A stretch of DNA of 42,955 nt, taken from assembly GCA_000514715.1 (NCBI GenBank), contig AZWL01000030.1, forward strand, positions 1 through 42,955, in the 5' to 3' direction. Positions 27,981 through 36,127 of the stretch are shown in pieces. Position 1 is the first letter of the stretch. The number at the start of each line of letters is the position of its first letter. The position numbers were made by a program, and so were the translations under genes. This DNA is from Streptomyces sp. CNH099 (GTDB lineage: Bacteria; Actinomycetota; Actinomycetes; Streptomycetales; Streptomycetaceae). Below the pieces are notes generated by a model. The model did no database searches, was not told the DNA's origin, and saw only the letters and a program-made list of their open reading frames with translations.

Positions 27981-30340
27981 TCCGGAGGATGGCCGGCGGC
28001 AGGCTTGCCGTCCTGGTGCAGCGCATGGAGCAGCTTCTGCCGCAGCCGTTCCTGCTCCTGCGCCGACCCCAGCCGCACCGTCTCAAGGCCTCGCCGCCAG
28101 GCGGCGGGAAGGGTGAGGTCGGCCGCTTCCAGAACCTGGATGACCTCCTCGACCGCGAGCGCGTCGGCCCACGCGGTGAGCTGCCGTCGGTCGGCGCTGA
28201 CCTGGGCGGCAGCGAACAGGTAGCAGCGCAGCGGTACCAGGGCGGCCTCCTCGATGTAGCCGTCTGCCATGGCCGAAGGAGACACGGATGTCGCGTAGCC
28301 CGGCGGACGGACGGCCTCCAGCAGCTCGCGGGCGCGCTGTTCTGCCTGATCGGGTGTGCCGCACTCCGGCATCGTTCCGCGAGGCGGCCGGTCACCGTCT
28401 TTACTCTCTGCGACGCGGACCGCTTCCCGCAGCCGGCCGAGCGGCAGACGCAGCGCCTGGTCGCCCGGCCGGTCGGTCAACTCCCCGGCCAGCGCGCTCT
28501 GTGCCGCCGGCGGGAGCTCCTGAAGCGCCCGAGGCCGATCCGGATCGGGATGTTCCGCCGCGATGAAGACCAGCTGGCGCAGCAGCCCCTCGGGCCCCAC
28601 GTGGGCCCGGCCCCCCCAGGCCAGGTCGGGGTCCGGGAAGCGCGGGTCTGCCGGGGCGACGGCGACCCGGCCGTCCGGCAACTGCACGAACAGCGCGCCG
28701 GCGCCCGGGGTGGCCAGCAGCTTGGCCTCGGGCGGCAGCGGCTGCGCCGGCAGCGCCCGCGGGCGCTCCACGGCCAGCGCGCCGGTGTCGGGGTTGTGCC
28801 ACACCAGCCGTCCGAACGGGTCGTAGCCGAGCTTCGGCAGGCCCGGGCTGCGGTCGTCGGACCACAGGTAGTCGCGCAGCTCGGCGGCCCGGCGTTCGTC
28901 GCCTGGCTTGGGACCGAACCAGGCGACCTTGTCCACGTAGGCCTGCTCGGCGGCGCCGAAGGCGCGCACCGTGACCATCTCCGGGCCTGGATCATCGATC
29001 AACATCGGATCCAGCGCATGCCGGACGGCGGCCAGCTGCGGCACCGCGGCCGCCACCGCCTCCTGCAGCCGCGGATCCTCGTGCGCGTCGGCCGCCGCGG
29101 CCAGCTCCCGGTGCACGCCGCGCAGCCAGCCCAGCGCCCGGTGCACCGCGGCCGCGGTCAGGTCGGCGTACGGCTCCCCGGCGCGGGTGGCAAAGGCGGT
29201 CAGCGGCCTTGCGGCCTGCTCCAGCAGGTGCCGGCCGGCCGCGTCCGGCCGCCACCAGCGCCGCTCGACCAGCACCGCCCCGGGATCGGTGGCCTCGGCG
29301 GCCGTGGCGTAGTTGGCATCGGTCTCCAGCACCGGCGGCGCCAGCACCCGCACGGCGATCCGCAGCGCCTCGGCGCCCCGGGCCGCGTCCTGCGCGCTGG
29401 TGGTGCCCAGCAGCTCCCAGGCCGGCCAGCGCTCGGCGCGCAGCTTCGGCTCGATCTCGTAGCGCAGCAGCGCGCTGGCGTAGGAGTGCAGTACCTCCAG
29501 CCGCGCCAGACCACTGCGCAGGTCGTCCGGGTCGAACTCCTCCAGCACTACCGGGCGTTCGCCGCCAGCGGCCCGGGTCACCACGGCGGCGGTGTAGGTG
29601 TGCGGCGGATAGGCCACGTCCACCTCGGCGCCGACGGCGGCGGTCAGCGCGTCGGCGTCTACGGTGCGCCACAGCGGGGCGGTGAAGGCGCCCTGCCAGG
29701 CGGCGCGGGCGCCGCGGCGCTGGATCAGCTCCAGCAGCCCGCCCGGTCCGCGCGGCGGAACGGCGAAGGACTGGAAGTCGATCCGGGCGTTCGGTCCAAA
29801 GGTCCCGCGCGGCCAGAGGCAAAACCACCACGCCTCGCGGGCCTCGGCGCCCAGGTGCTGGGCCGCGACCGCCTCGGCGATGGCTTCGGCGTGGGTCTTG
29901 AGGACCAGGTGGGATTCGCGCACCGCGCCCAGCACCAACACGGTGCGATGCTGGCCGCCGACGCGGCCGCGCCAGATCCGCAGGTGGATCCGTGGCGGCT
30001 CACCGCCCGGGTGCAGCGGGACCTTTAGGACGGTGTCCAGGATCAGGGGCAACGGGACGGTCGGCACCGGAATCCGGTCGAATCGCGGCGGCGGTGGACG
30101 GTCGGTGACCTGGCCGCGGGCGGCCAGGTCCAACTCGATGTCGGAGGCGCGCCAGAGCCGTTGGCGCCCGGACCGGGCGAACGGCGGGCTGATCGAACCG
30201 TCGGCGACCAGTTGATCCACCCGGGAGCGGCTGACGCCGAACCGCGCGGCTACCTCGGTACTCACCAGCAGCTCGATCAGCCGATTGTCGCCGGTACCGG
30301 GGGCGGCCGGATCCCCGCCGGCATGCTGTGCATCCGCCAT
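27977..30340 (-). CDS. large protein of unknown function with N-terminal excisionase/MerR-type HTH
   Basis: A 787-residue protein from the ATG at 30340, preceded by GGGAGG. Residues about 17-70 form a winged-helix/excisionase-like HTH (LLVSTEVAARFGVSRSRVDQ, then a DGSISPPF wing and RLWRASDIE). The remainder, over 700 residues, is soluble, rich in Arg/Pro/Trp and without any catalytic motif I know. It includes an N-terminal beta-rich part and a long helical middle. The size and single HTH suggest a DNA-tethered regulator, replication or partition protein, but this is inference only. It is divergent from the recombinase gene and the two share a promoter-like motif. A small gene overlaps its end. 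Confidence 0.72.
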   Translation of the reverse strand: MADAQHAGGDPAAPGTGDNRLIELLVSTEVAARFGVSRSRVDQLVADGSISPPFARSGRQRLWRASDIELDLAARGQVTDRPPPPRFDRIPVPTVPLPLILDTVLKVPLHPGGEPPRIHLRIWRGRVGGQHRTVLVLGAVRESHLVLKTHAEAIAEAVAAQHLGAEAREAWWFCLWPRGTFGPNARIDFQSFAVPPRGPGGLLELIQRRGARAAWQGAFTAPLWRTVDADALTAAVGAEVDVAYPPHTYTAAVVTRAAGGERPVVLEEFDPDDLRSGLARLEVLHSYASALLRYEIEPKLRAERWPAWELLGTTSAQDAARGAEALRIAVRVLAPPVLETDANYATAAEATDPGAVLVERRWWRPDAAGRHLLEQAARPLTAFATRAGEPYADLTAAAVHRALGWLRGVHRELAAAADAHEDPRLQEAVAAAVPQLAAVRHALDPMLIDDPGPEMVTVRAFGAAEQAYVDKVAWFGPKPGDERRAAELRDYLWSDDRSPGLPKLGYDPFGRLVWHNPDTGALAVERPRALPAQPLPPEAKLLATPGAGALFVQLPDGRVAVAPADPRFPDPDLAWGGRAHVGPEGLLRQLVFIAAEHPDPDRPRALQELPPAAQSALAGELTDRPGDQALRLPLGRLREAVRVAESKDGDRPPRGTMPECGTPDQAEQRARELLEAVRPPGYATSVSPSAMADGYIEEAALVPLRCYLFAAAQVSADRRQLTAWADALAVEEVIQVLEAADLTLPAAWRRGLETVRLGSAQEQERLRQKLLHALHQDGKPAAGHPPE

Positions 30341-30361
30341 GCGCCCAGCCTCCCGCACCGA

Positions 30362-30490
30362 CTGTCTATATAGCAAGAGCGCGACACGCGGTCGGGCAAC
30401 GCCTCACGCATCCGACAGTCAATGGACCGGCAAGCTGTTCGTGGGTGTGCTCTCAGCTCAGTTCGGGCAATCGTACTGTCGCTATAGACA
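30362..30490. promoter_or_regulatory. divergent promoter region with a mirrored TATA-type motif
   Basis: The minus strand carries GCTATATAGACA (30363-30374) upstream of the 787-residue gene, and the plus strand carries GCTATAGACA (30481-30490) four bases before the recombinase ATG. The two are near-identical and face outward. Each resembles a -10 element. The plus copy is so close to the ATG that the recombinase mRNA would be nearly leaderless. A shared activator or repressor is possible. Confidence 0.45.
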
Positions 30491-30493
30491 ATC

Positions 30494-31448
30494 ATGCACT
30501 GGCTCACCTCCACCCGGCGCGGCAGCGTCAACACCAAGCGGGCCTACCTCGACGACATCCGCCTGGTGTGGGCCCGCCCCCTACGCCCGCGGGCTCGGGC
30601 ACGAGAGGTTCTCCCTGGGCTGCCTCACCGCGGACCACATCCGGGCCTGGCGCCTGCACCAGGAGGCGCTCGGCGCCCCCGCCACGACCATCGCCCGGCG
30701 CCTGAACACGCTGTCCTCGCTGCACAAGTACGCTGCCGAGCAGATGGACCTGCCCCGCAACCCCGTCACCCAGGACGACCGGCCGAAGATCGACAAAGGG
30801 AACACCTCGACCTCCACTCCGGTGCTGGAGGTCCACGAGATCCAGGCCCTGTGCGACGCCGCGGAGCAGGACTTCGACTGCCTCGTCCTGCAGCTCCTCT
30901 ACACGCTGGCTGGCCGCGTCACCGAGATGTGCGCGGCCGACGTCACCGACCTGGTCCGCCGGTCCGGCCGCGTCTGCGTCGACGTGACCCGCAAGGAGGC
31001 CAAGGAGCGCATCCTGCCGCTCCCGGCCCCCGTCACCGGGATGCTGCTGGACCACGTCGCCGGACGCACCGAGGGCCCCCTGCTCGCCGACGCCGCCGGC
31101 CGCCGGCTGACCCGGCACCACGTCGACCGGCTGCTCACCCGCCTCGGCCACCGCGCCCGTATCCTCACCTGCCCCGACGCCTACACCACCCGAGGCCGCC
31201 GCTCGAAGGACGAGGACCACCCGCCCCGGCACTCCTTCACCACGTGCACGGTCTGCCGCGACGTCACCCCGCACGTCCTGCGCGCCAGCCGGATCACGCA
31301 CATGCTCGACGACCGCGTACCGCTCGCCGAGGTCCAGGCGTTCGCCGACCACGACAACCCGGCCACCACGGTCGGCTACTGGAACTGCCGCAACACCGCC
31401 ACCCGCAACGCCCAGCTCGTCGACCAGGCCGCCGCCATCTTCACCTGA
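30494..31448 (+). pseudogene. tyrosine recombinase/integrase, one-base frameshift (int copy 2)
   Basis: From the ATG at 30494 the frame encodes a SAM-like N-terminal domain (WLTSTRRGSVNTKRAYLDDI) but leaves the correct frame at a CCCCC run at about 30574-30578. Removing one C restores VWARPYARGLGHERF and a full recombinase of about 317 residues. All catalytic residues are then present: Arg in AGRVTEM, Lys in TRKEAKE, HVLR, His in DHDNPATT and Tyr in VGYW. A Cys-containing insert (TCPDAY, then TTCTVC) precedes HVLR, as in copy 1. The break may be mutation or a miscounted homopolymer. No attachment site was identified. Confidence 0.78.
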
Positions 31449-31473
31449 CGTCGCGCCGCGTCGCCGAGCTGCT

Positions 31474-31566
31474 CGTCGACGACCAGAACGCACCCGCGCG
31501 GCCCACGCCGTCGACGTCTTCGAACACCTTGTCACCTGCTGGACTGGGCACCCGGAAGGGATCCCC
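31474..31566 (+). pseudogene. tail fragment of a third recombinase-like sequence
   Basis: Immediately after the stop of int copy 2, in another frame, the sequence reads RRRPERTRAAHAVDVFEHL. This closely resembles the C-terminal tail of int copy 1 (RRRNQDRTRATHAAGAVDVF, then EHL). Int copy 2 itself ends differently, so this is either a displaced end of copy 2 or the remains of another copy. The frame runs straight into the ATG of the endonuclease gene. Confidence 0.5.
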
Positions 31567-32187
31567 ATGACCGACACCACGCCGCCGGCCTGCTGGTCCT
31601 GGCCCGTGCCAGAACCCGACGCGCACGACCCGAAGCTGCCTCCCGCCGGCGACGGCGACCACTGCATCAGCGCGGAGACCGCCGCGGCTCTCCGCGCCGC
31701 CTACGAAGACCCCGAGATCCGCGCCGAGGCCCTGCTCGACCAGTGGCAGGACGGCCGGTGCGCCATCTGCGAACGGCGCACCATGCACCTGGTCAACGAC
31801 CACGACCACGTCTCCGGGCTGGTCCGCCTGCTCTGCCCGTAGCTGCAACACCCGGGAGGGCATGGACCGCTCACCCGCCGGGACCGTCTTCGCCCTCTAC
31901 CGCGAACGTCCCCCCACCACCATCCTCGGCCTCACCATCCGGTACTGGGACCCGATCCTCCACGAGCACGCCGTGCCGAACCTCGAACACAACGCCCCAG
32001 ACACCGGCGCCTCCGAGTCCCGCCGGGCCCGCGGCCGGAGGGCATCCACGCCTACGTCCAGAACCACCGGCCGGGGCACGTCATCGTCGAACTCGATGAG
32101 GACCTGCGCGGCGGCCGCCTGCACCAGGACATCGGGGACCACCTCGGCAGCTTCACCCTCACCCCGCTGATCGCGACCGCGGCCTGA
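31567..32187 (+). pseudogene. recombination endonuclease VII-like (HNH/His-Me finger), frameshifted
   Basis: The first 91 codons end prematurely after CAICERR, LVNDHDHVSG and LVRLLCP. This is the endonuclease VII zinc and His-Me finger motif up to the point where relatives read LCRSCNTREG. Dropping one C from TGCCCGTAG near 31839 restores CRSCNTREGMD and continues into YWDPILHEHAVPN. A second change near 32035 leads to a well-biased tail (AYVQNHRPGHVIVELDED, ending TLTPLIATAA) that stops at 32185-32187. The family cuts branched DNA in T4; actinobacterial homologues often sit near recombinases. Inactive as written. Confidence 0.65.
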
Positions 32188-32212
32188 GCAGGGCAACCGC
32201 GGCAGGGCTGCG

Positions 32213-32247
32213 GACGGGCGGGGCCAGGGCAATTGGCCCCGCCCGTC
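32213..32247. terminator. strong GC-rich hairpin terminator
   Basis: Fourteen-base perfect arms (GACGGGCGGGGCCA and its complement) with a seven-base loop start 26 bases after the endonuclease reading ends. There is no T run, which is usual for Streptomyces terminators. A second inverted repeat (10-base arms 32275-32284 and 32298-32307) follows, and the two may act in tandem. Confidence 0.75.
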
Positions 32248-32274
32248 ACCCCGCCAGCCAACCACGGCCGCGGC

Positions 32275-32307
32275 CCGGGTGCGGCCGCCACCGTCGTCCG
32301 CACCCGG
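32275..32307. repeat. second hairpin after the endonuclease gene
   Basis: CCGGGTGCGG and CCGCACCCGG pair perfectly around a 13-base loop. It lies just beyond the stronger hairpin and probably reinforces termination, insulating the following plus-strand gene group. Confidence 0.5.
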
Positions 32308-32397
32308 CCTGCACGATCCGCCCCCGCCCGGAGATCCGAGGCGGTAGACCATATATGACGACGGGTCAGCCGACCCGCCCGACGAGGGAGAGAGCGC

Positions 32398-32490
32398 ATG
32401 GCCTCAGGACGCGCCCGGACAGTGGCCCGCACCGGCGCCGGTCGTCTACCCCAGCTCGCCCGCACGGCGAGCTGCACCTACGAGCCGTGA
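32398..32490 (+). CDS. 30-residue basic peptide ORF upstream of the 387-aa gene
   Basis: An ATG with an excellent ribosome site (GGAGAG, six bases upstream) opens 30 codons encoding a basic peptide ending TASCTYEP, with a TGA 13 bases before the next ATG. An AT-rich TATATGAC at 32352-32359 could be the -10 of the operon. The peptide could be a leader controlling the next gene or a true small protein; no run of any one amino acid suggests classical attenuation. Confidence 0.4.
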   Translation: MASGRARTVARTGAGRLPQLARTASCTYEP

Positions 32491-32503
32491 AAGGCGAACC
32501 CAC

Positions 32504-33667
32504 ATGCCGCTGAGCGTTCCGCTCGTGCTGGTCCCGGGCCACCCGGACCGCGTCTACACCGTCCACACCCATCGCACCGCCTGGGACAACGCCAAGCTCT
32601 TCCAACACGAGCAGTGGGGCGCGGAGCTGCGCCGGGCCGCCCGCGAGGGCCTGCGCTTCGTCTCCGAGTGCATCGCCGCCGAGCTGGCCGACGCCGATGT
32701 CGAGGTCACCACCTATCCCGGCGGCGCCACGGCGGTCGCGCGGGTGCTGTGCGGCTCCGAGGTCTGCGCCGCCGTCGCCGAGCAGTACCGCCGCGACGCA
32801 GACGAGGATGCCGAGGCCGAGGCCGCCCGGACGTGGGCCGCCACCCAGCTCCAGGACCAGACCGTTCAACTCCTTCGCCTGCGCGGCGAGTTGGAGAAGA
32901 CCACGCCCGGCAAGACGCCCGACACGCCCGCGGACACGCTCGCCGCGGGGCTGGCCGCCCAGGCCGAACGCACGGGCGGCTCCACCGCCCACATCATGAT
33001 CATGATGGACGAAGCCGCCGCCCTCTTCCAGGACAACGGGCTCTTCCCAGACCGGCCCCCGGAGGGCGTGCGCGCGGCGATCGACCGGCTGATTCGGCTG
33101 AACCGCGTACCGGTGGACCGGATTCTCCGATACGAGGACCTGGGGATCAGCCCGGAATCGCCCCGCTCCGCCGACACCTGGGCCAGCCCACCGGACGGCT
33201 CGGCCGTCGCGCCGGACGGGGCACAGGCGCTTGCGGGGTTGTACGCGGCCGACATGGCGCCGCAGGAGCTGGTGCGCGGGGCCGAGACGCTGGCCCGTTT
33301 GGTCGCCGCGGGCGAGCCGGGCCGCGCGGACGTGCTGCGGCTCGCGGAGGTATGCCGGGAGCTGGCCCGCCGCTGCGAACGTGACGACGACTCCGGACAT
33401 GCTCTGATGCGCCGGACCGATTGCCGCCCCCGCGCCGTTGCGGCCGGCGAGGTCCGCACCGCGCTCGCGGAGGCCGGGCAGGACCAGACGCTGCGGACCC
33501 TGCCCGCCATCCTGCCCGAGGACGACGACGTCCTAGTCCTCGTGTACCGGGAGCCCACCGCGGGGCTCGCGCTGCTGGAAGCCGTCCGCGCGGGCGACGA
33601 CGAGGCTACGCGGCAGTCCGTCGCCGGCCTGCTGGAGTCGCTGACCACGGGAAAAGATCGGCCGTGA
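32504..33667 (+). CDS. hypothetical protein, 387 aa
   Basis: A soluble protein from the ATG at 32504, strongly third-position biased. Residues about 15-100 are mixed alpha/beta with a helical AEAEAARTWAATQLQDQ following. The middle is Asp/Ala-rich with a MIMMDEAAALF helix, and the C-terminus has a beta segment EDDDVLVLVYREPTAG. No catalytic motif, signal peptide or membrane span was found. It is the first full-length gene of a plus-strand group that follows tandem hairpins, and its stop overlaps the GTG of the next gene. Function unknown. Confidence 0.72.
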   Translation: MPLSVPLVLVPGHPDRVYTVHTHRTAWDNAKLFQHEQWGAELRRAAREGLRFVSECIAAELADADVEVTTYPGGATAVARVLCGSEVCAAVAEQYRRDADEDAEAEAARTWAATQLQDQTVQLLRLRGELEKTTPGKTPDTPADTLAAGLAAQAERTGGSTAHIMIMMDEAAALFQDNGLFPDRPPEGVRAAIDRLIRLNRVPVDRILRYEDLGISPESPRSADTWASPPDGSAVAPDGAQALAGLYAADMAPQELVRGAETLARLVAAGEPGRADVLRLAEVCRELARRCERDDDSGHALMRRTDCRPRAVAAGEVRTALAEAGQDQTLRTLPAILPEDDDVLVLVYREPTAGLALLEAVRAGDDEATRQSVAGLLESLTTGKDRP

Positions 33668-34059
33668 GCACTTCCGACAGCCCCGCCTCCTCCACCGAGG
33701 CGTACGCCGCCGTCGAGAAGGCCAGCCGGTCCAGCCGCGGCACCCTGTATGCGCCCAGCGTCCTGGAGCGCGCCGCCGAACTCCTCACCGACATGTGGGC
33801 CGCCGGCGAGCGCCACGGCGTCACCGCCCCCGAGTGGGCGTGGGCTGTCGACCTGGCCGGCGGCGCGCTCGACGTCGTCTCCCGCCGCTACGAGCGGCCG
33901 GAGAAGGAGCGGACCAACGTATCGCCGAGCCGTACGGCTCGGCGTACGGGCACCGCCTTCACCCCCGCCCGGCCGAGCCCGGCGACCCCGCCCCCAGCCC
34001 GCCGCCCGGCGCGGCCTGCTGGAAGCGCGCGGGCCGTTGCGGGGTCTGGGTCGGGGTGA
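33664..34059 (+). CDS. hypothetical protein, 131 aa
   Basis: It starts with GTG in a GTGA overlap with the preceding gene, so it is probably co-translated. The first 80 residues are helical (VEKASRSSRG, SVLERAAELLTDMWAAGERH, EWAWAVDLAGGALDVVSRRY). The last 50 are Pro/Arg/Ala-rich and likely disordered. No family recognised. The tail has the same base composition as the following non-coding stretch, so the true end could differ if a frame change lies there. Confidence 0.6.
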   Translation: MSTSDSPASSTEAYAAVEKASRSSRGTLYAPSVLERAAELLTDMWAAGERHGVTAPEWAWAVDLAGGALDVVSRRYERPEKERTNVSPSRTARRTGTAFTPARPSPATPPPARRPARPAGSARAVAGSGSG

Positions 34060-34173
34060 GCCGGGGGGCGCGCTCCCGTGAGGCTGCTCGACGGTGTGCC
34101 TCGACGGCGTCCAACCGCCCAGTTGGCCCACTGGGGAGTGACGTGGCGGCTGGCGGGGGTCGTTGTGTGGGGC

Positions 34174-34491
34174 ATGAGCAAGCGGAAGAAGAAGGTGCGG
34201 AACAAGCGGGTGGGGCCGCAGAATCCGGCGCAGGCCGCCGGTACGCGGGATGCGGGCCGGATCGACGGGAGCGGGTGCTCCTCGGGCTGTGGGTGCGCGA
34301 GGCCGACCGGTATGGGGCGGTGCCGGGGGGTGCAGGTGGATCACAGGGACGGGTCGATGTCCTGCTCCCGAGGGCTGGAGTGCCTGGGGGTGGCGCTGCC
34401 GCATCGCGGCTGGATGGACTGCGCGGATGCCGACTGCCCGGCGTGCGCGCGGAAGGTGCGGTGGGTCTGCGGCAGTCGGACGGCGCAGTGA
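34174..34491 (+). CDS. cysteine-rich small protein, 105 aa, probable zinc binder
   Basis: From the ATG at 34174 it begins with a basic stretch (MSKRKKKVRNKR) and then carries ten Cys, including CSSGCGC, ECLG and CADADCPAC, plus His residues. The spacing suggests two small metal sites, and the basic start suggests nucleic-acid contact. Codons end in G or C about 88% of the time, so it is likely real. An alternative ATG at 34078 adds 32 residues with weaker bias. Family unknown. Confidence 0.6.
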   Translation: MSKRKKKVRNKRVGPQNPAQAAGTRDAGRIDGSGCSSGCGCARPTGMGRCRGVQVDHRDGSMSCSRGLECLGVALPHRGWMDCADADCPACARKVRWVCGSRTAQ

Positions 34492-34595
34492 GCGGGAGCG
34501 CCGAGGTCAGCGCTCGCGTGGTGGCCGGGTACGAGCGCGTGATAACCCGGGATGCTGAGTGGCAGCGGCAGGGACCAGCGACGATTCTGATGATC

Positions 34596-34964
34596 ATGAG
34601 TGACATTTCACTACCTGTAGCTGAGAGCCACCCCCCGTGGTGCGCGCACGAGGACGATCCCGCGATTCCTGAAGCTGACGGGGTGCTCCACAAGACAAGG
34701 CCGTTCCGCTTCCGGCCGCCCGCCGAGGGCGACATCACGCCGATGGGCCTGGAGGCCATCCTGTACGCCGTCGATGACCGGGGGCGAGGCGGGGCCACGC
34801 TGCCTCCGATGCTGGAGGTATGCGAACTCGATGCTGACGGCGTACTCGGCCAGGAGCTTTTCCAGGTGCACACTCGTGCCGGCGTGTACCACGCCGCCGC
34901 CGAGTTCGAGCGGATGGCCGAGGCTCTGCGTGGGTGGGCACTGCTCTTTCCTCTGCCTCCGTGA
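34596..34964 (+). CDS. DUF6907-like small protein, 122 aa
   Basis: It starts at the ATG at 34596 (an ATG two codons earlier is also possible). The start reads HPPWCAHEDD, with a downstream VLHKT, resembling the WC...H pattern of DUF6907 proteins of Streptomyces and their phages. A beta-rich core (LEVCELDADGVLGQELFQVH) and a C-terminal helix (EFERMAEALRGWALLF) follow. DUF6907 has no established role. It is the last gene of the plus-strand group before Tn3 debris. Confidence 0.6.
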   Translation: MSDISLPVAESHPPWCAHEDDPAIPEADGVLHKTRPFRFRPPAEGDITPMGLEAILYAVDDRGRGGATLPPMLEVCELDADGVLGQELFQVHTRAGVYHAAAEFERMAEALRGWALLFPLPP

Positions 34965-34999
34965 CGGGCCCGGCGGCGCACGGGGCTTCAGGACCGTCT

Positions 35000-35335
35000 C
35001 TACGGCCGCCGCGGCGGCGGTGAGCGGGACAGCCCCTGCGCAGCTTCGCCCGGCGTGCGCAGTGTGGCATGCCCGTCCCGCCTGCCGGGGCCACCCTTTG
35101 CCCCTGTCCACCCGGAGCCCGCCCTCACCCTCGCCGAAGTCCCGGTACCCGTACGCATCGCGGATCTCCCACGCGCGTGCTCGTGCGCCGTCTTCGGCCG
35201 CGCCACGTACTCACCGAACGGCTCCGGCTCCACGTCGAGCTGCTCGGCGACGAACGCCACCGCCGAGGCTGGCACCGCCGTCGGATCGTCCGTCGGGAAC
35301 GTGCCGAGCATCCGTACGGTGCCCCACTGCGGCAC
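35000..35335 (-). pseudogene. Tn3-family transposase, N-terminal (DUF4158) fragment
   Basis: The minus strand reads PQWGTVRMLGTF, VAFVAEQLDVEPEPFGEYVA, KTAHEHA and, after a frame change near 35175, EIRDAYGYRDFGEGE. This is the characteristic start of Tn3-type transposases (GTVRMLGTF, AEQL, AYEHAWEIRDAYGYRDF). The full enzyme has about 1000 residues; here fewer than 80 recognisable residues remain, with an indel. It may pair with the internal fragment at 26.9 kb in the same orientation. No terminal inverted repeats were found. Confidence 0.65.
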
Positions 35336-35438
35336 GCTGTGCGAGGGGCGCCACCGGAGGCCGCTGTGCCGGGGAACTCCTCGTCGTGGGGGTGGCCGTG
35401 GTCGTGCGCCGCCCCTTCGTCTTCTTCTTGATGGTCAC
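35211..35438 (-). pseudogene. start of a small basic protein cut off by Tn3 debris
   Basis: A GTG at 35438 overlaps the repaired stop of the preceding minus-strand gene (GTGA), giving MTIKKKTKGRRTTTATPTTR. Bias is good for about 25 codons and then fades where the Tn3 fragment begins near 35350. It looks like the last gene of the minus-strand operon, truncated by the transposon. It could also be a complete basic peptide with a random tail. Confidence 0.35.
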
Positions 35439-35837
35439 GCTTCGCCCACCTCTTCAGCAGCGTGGAGGGCGGGGAGGTAGTGGTCGATCACGTGCGTGAC
35501 GGCGTCGTCCAGGGAGTCGCCGCGGTTGCCGACCATCCCGACAGGGGTGCCGGGCACCGGCTCTCGGAAAGGTGTGGGCGACGATGTCCACGGCTTCGCC
35601 GAGGGCGATGTCCTCGCTCAACAGCGGCCACCACAACCGGTGCAGCGGCAGCGCGAGCTGCCCGGGAATTCTGGCCTCGCCTCGTGTCTCACACCAGGAC
35701 CATCTCCCTGCGGCATGCAAGGCAGGCGCAGGCGGCAGCCACCTTCGCCGCTTCGAGGGAGATCGGGCGCCGGGGGGTTTGCGTGCCGGGATGCCGGTGC
35801 CGCTCGATGCGACACCGGCTGAATGTTCGGGGGTCAA
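35435..35837 (-). pseudogene. hypothetical protein of about 134 aa with a one-base frameshift
   Basis: A TTG at 35837 overlaps the stop of the upstream gene (TTGA). The frame reads through PGQLALPLHRLWWPLLSEDI and ALGEAVDIVAHTF, then loses bias at a TTT (plus-strand AAA at 35568-35570). Dropping one T gives HTFREPVPGTPVGMVGNRGD and DAVTHVIDHYLPALHAAEE with a stop at 35435-35437. The repaired ending is convincingly protein-like. Family not recognised. It lies fifth in the minus-strand operon. Confidence 0.55.
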
Positions 35838-36127
35838 GGCGTGAACTCCCCGACCCAGGAGACGACTTCCCGCAGCACGTTCGAGAGAACCGCTAGATAA
35901 TGAACAACCTTTCGGGTACGGACGGCAAAAACATCGACTTGGTTGACCGTGAGCCCGATACCGATACGCTGGCAGACGTAGCGCCCATCTTCTGGGTGCC
36001 TCGCTGCGACGGCCGTCCCGAGAGAACTTGACCTTCTCTCATCCAAGGGGCGGTCGTCGTGTTGGTATGGCGCGTACTGCCGTGGGTAATCGGTGTCAGG
36101 CTGCCGGTGGTCGTCGCCACCGATCAT
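35834..36127 (-). CDS. hypothetical protein, 97 aa
   Basis: From the ATG at 36127, with AAGGAG about nine bases upstream, it encodes a hydrophilic N-terminal half (DDHRQPDTDYPRQYAPYQHD) and a C-terminal half with RIGIGLTVNQVDVFAVRTRK and YLAVLSNVLREVVSW, likely one small alpha/beta fold. The ATG lies inside the stretch that would be the natural end of the winged-helix gene, so the two were once overlapping. No family recognised. Downstream coupling is by a TTGA overlap. Confidence 0.6.
   Translation of the reverse strand: MIGGDDHRQPDTDYPRQYAPYQHDDRPLDERRSSSLGTAVAARHPEDGRYVCQRIGIGLTVNQVDVFAVRTRKVVHYLAVLSNVLREVVSWVGEFTP

Noticed and set aside
27866..30028. Plus-strand open frame of about 720 codons
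   Set aside because: Antisense to the 787-residue HTH gene, which has a ribosome site, an HTH and proper codon bias.
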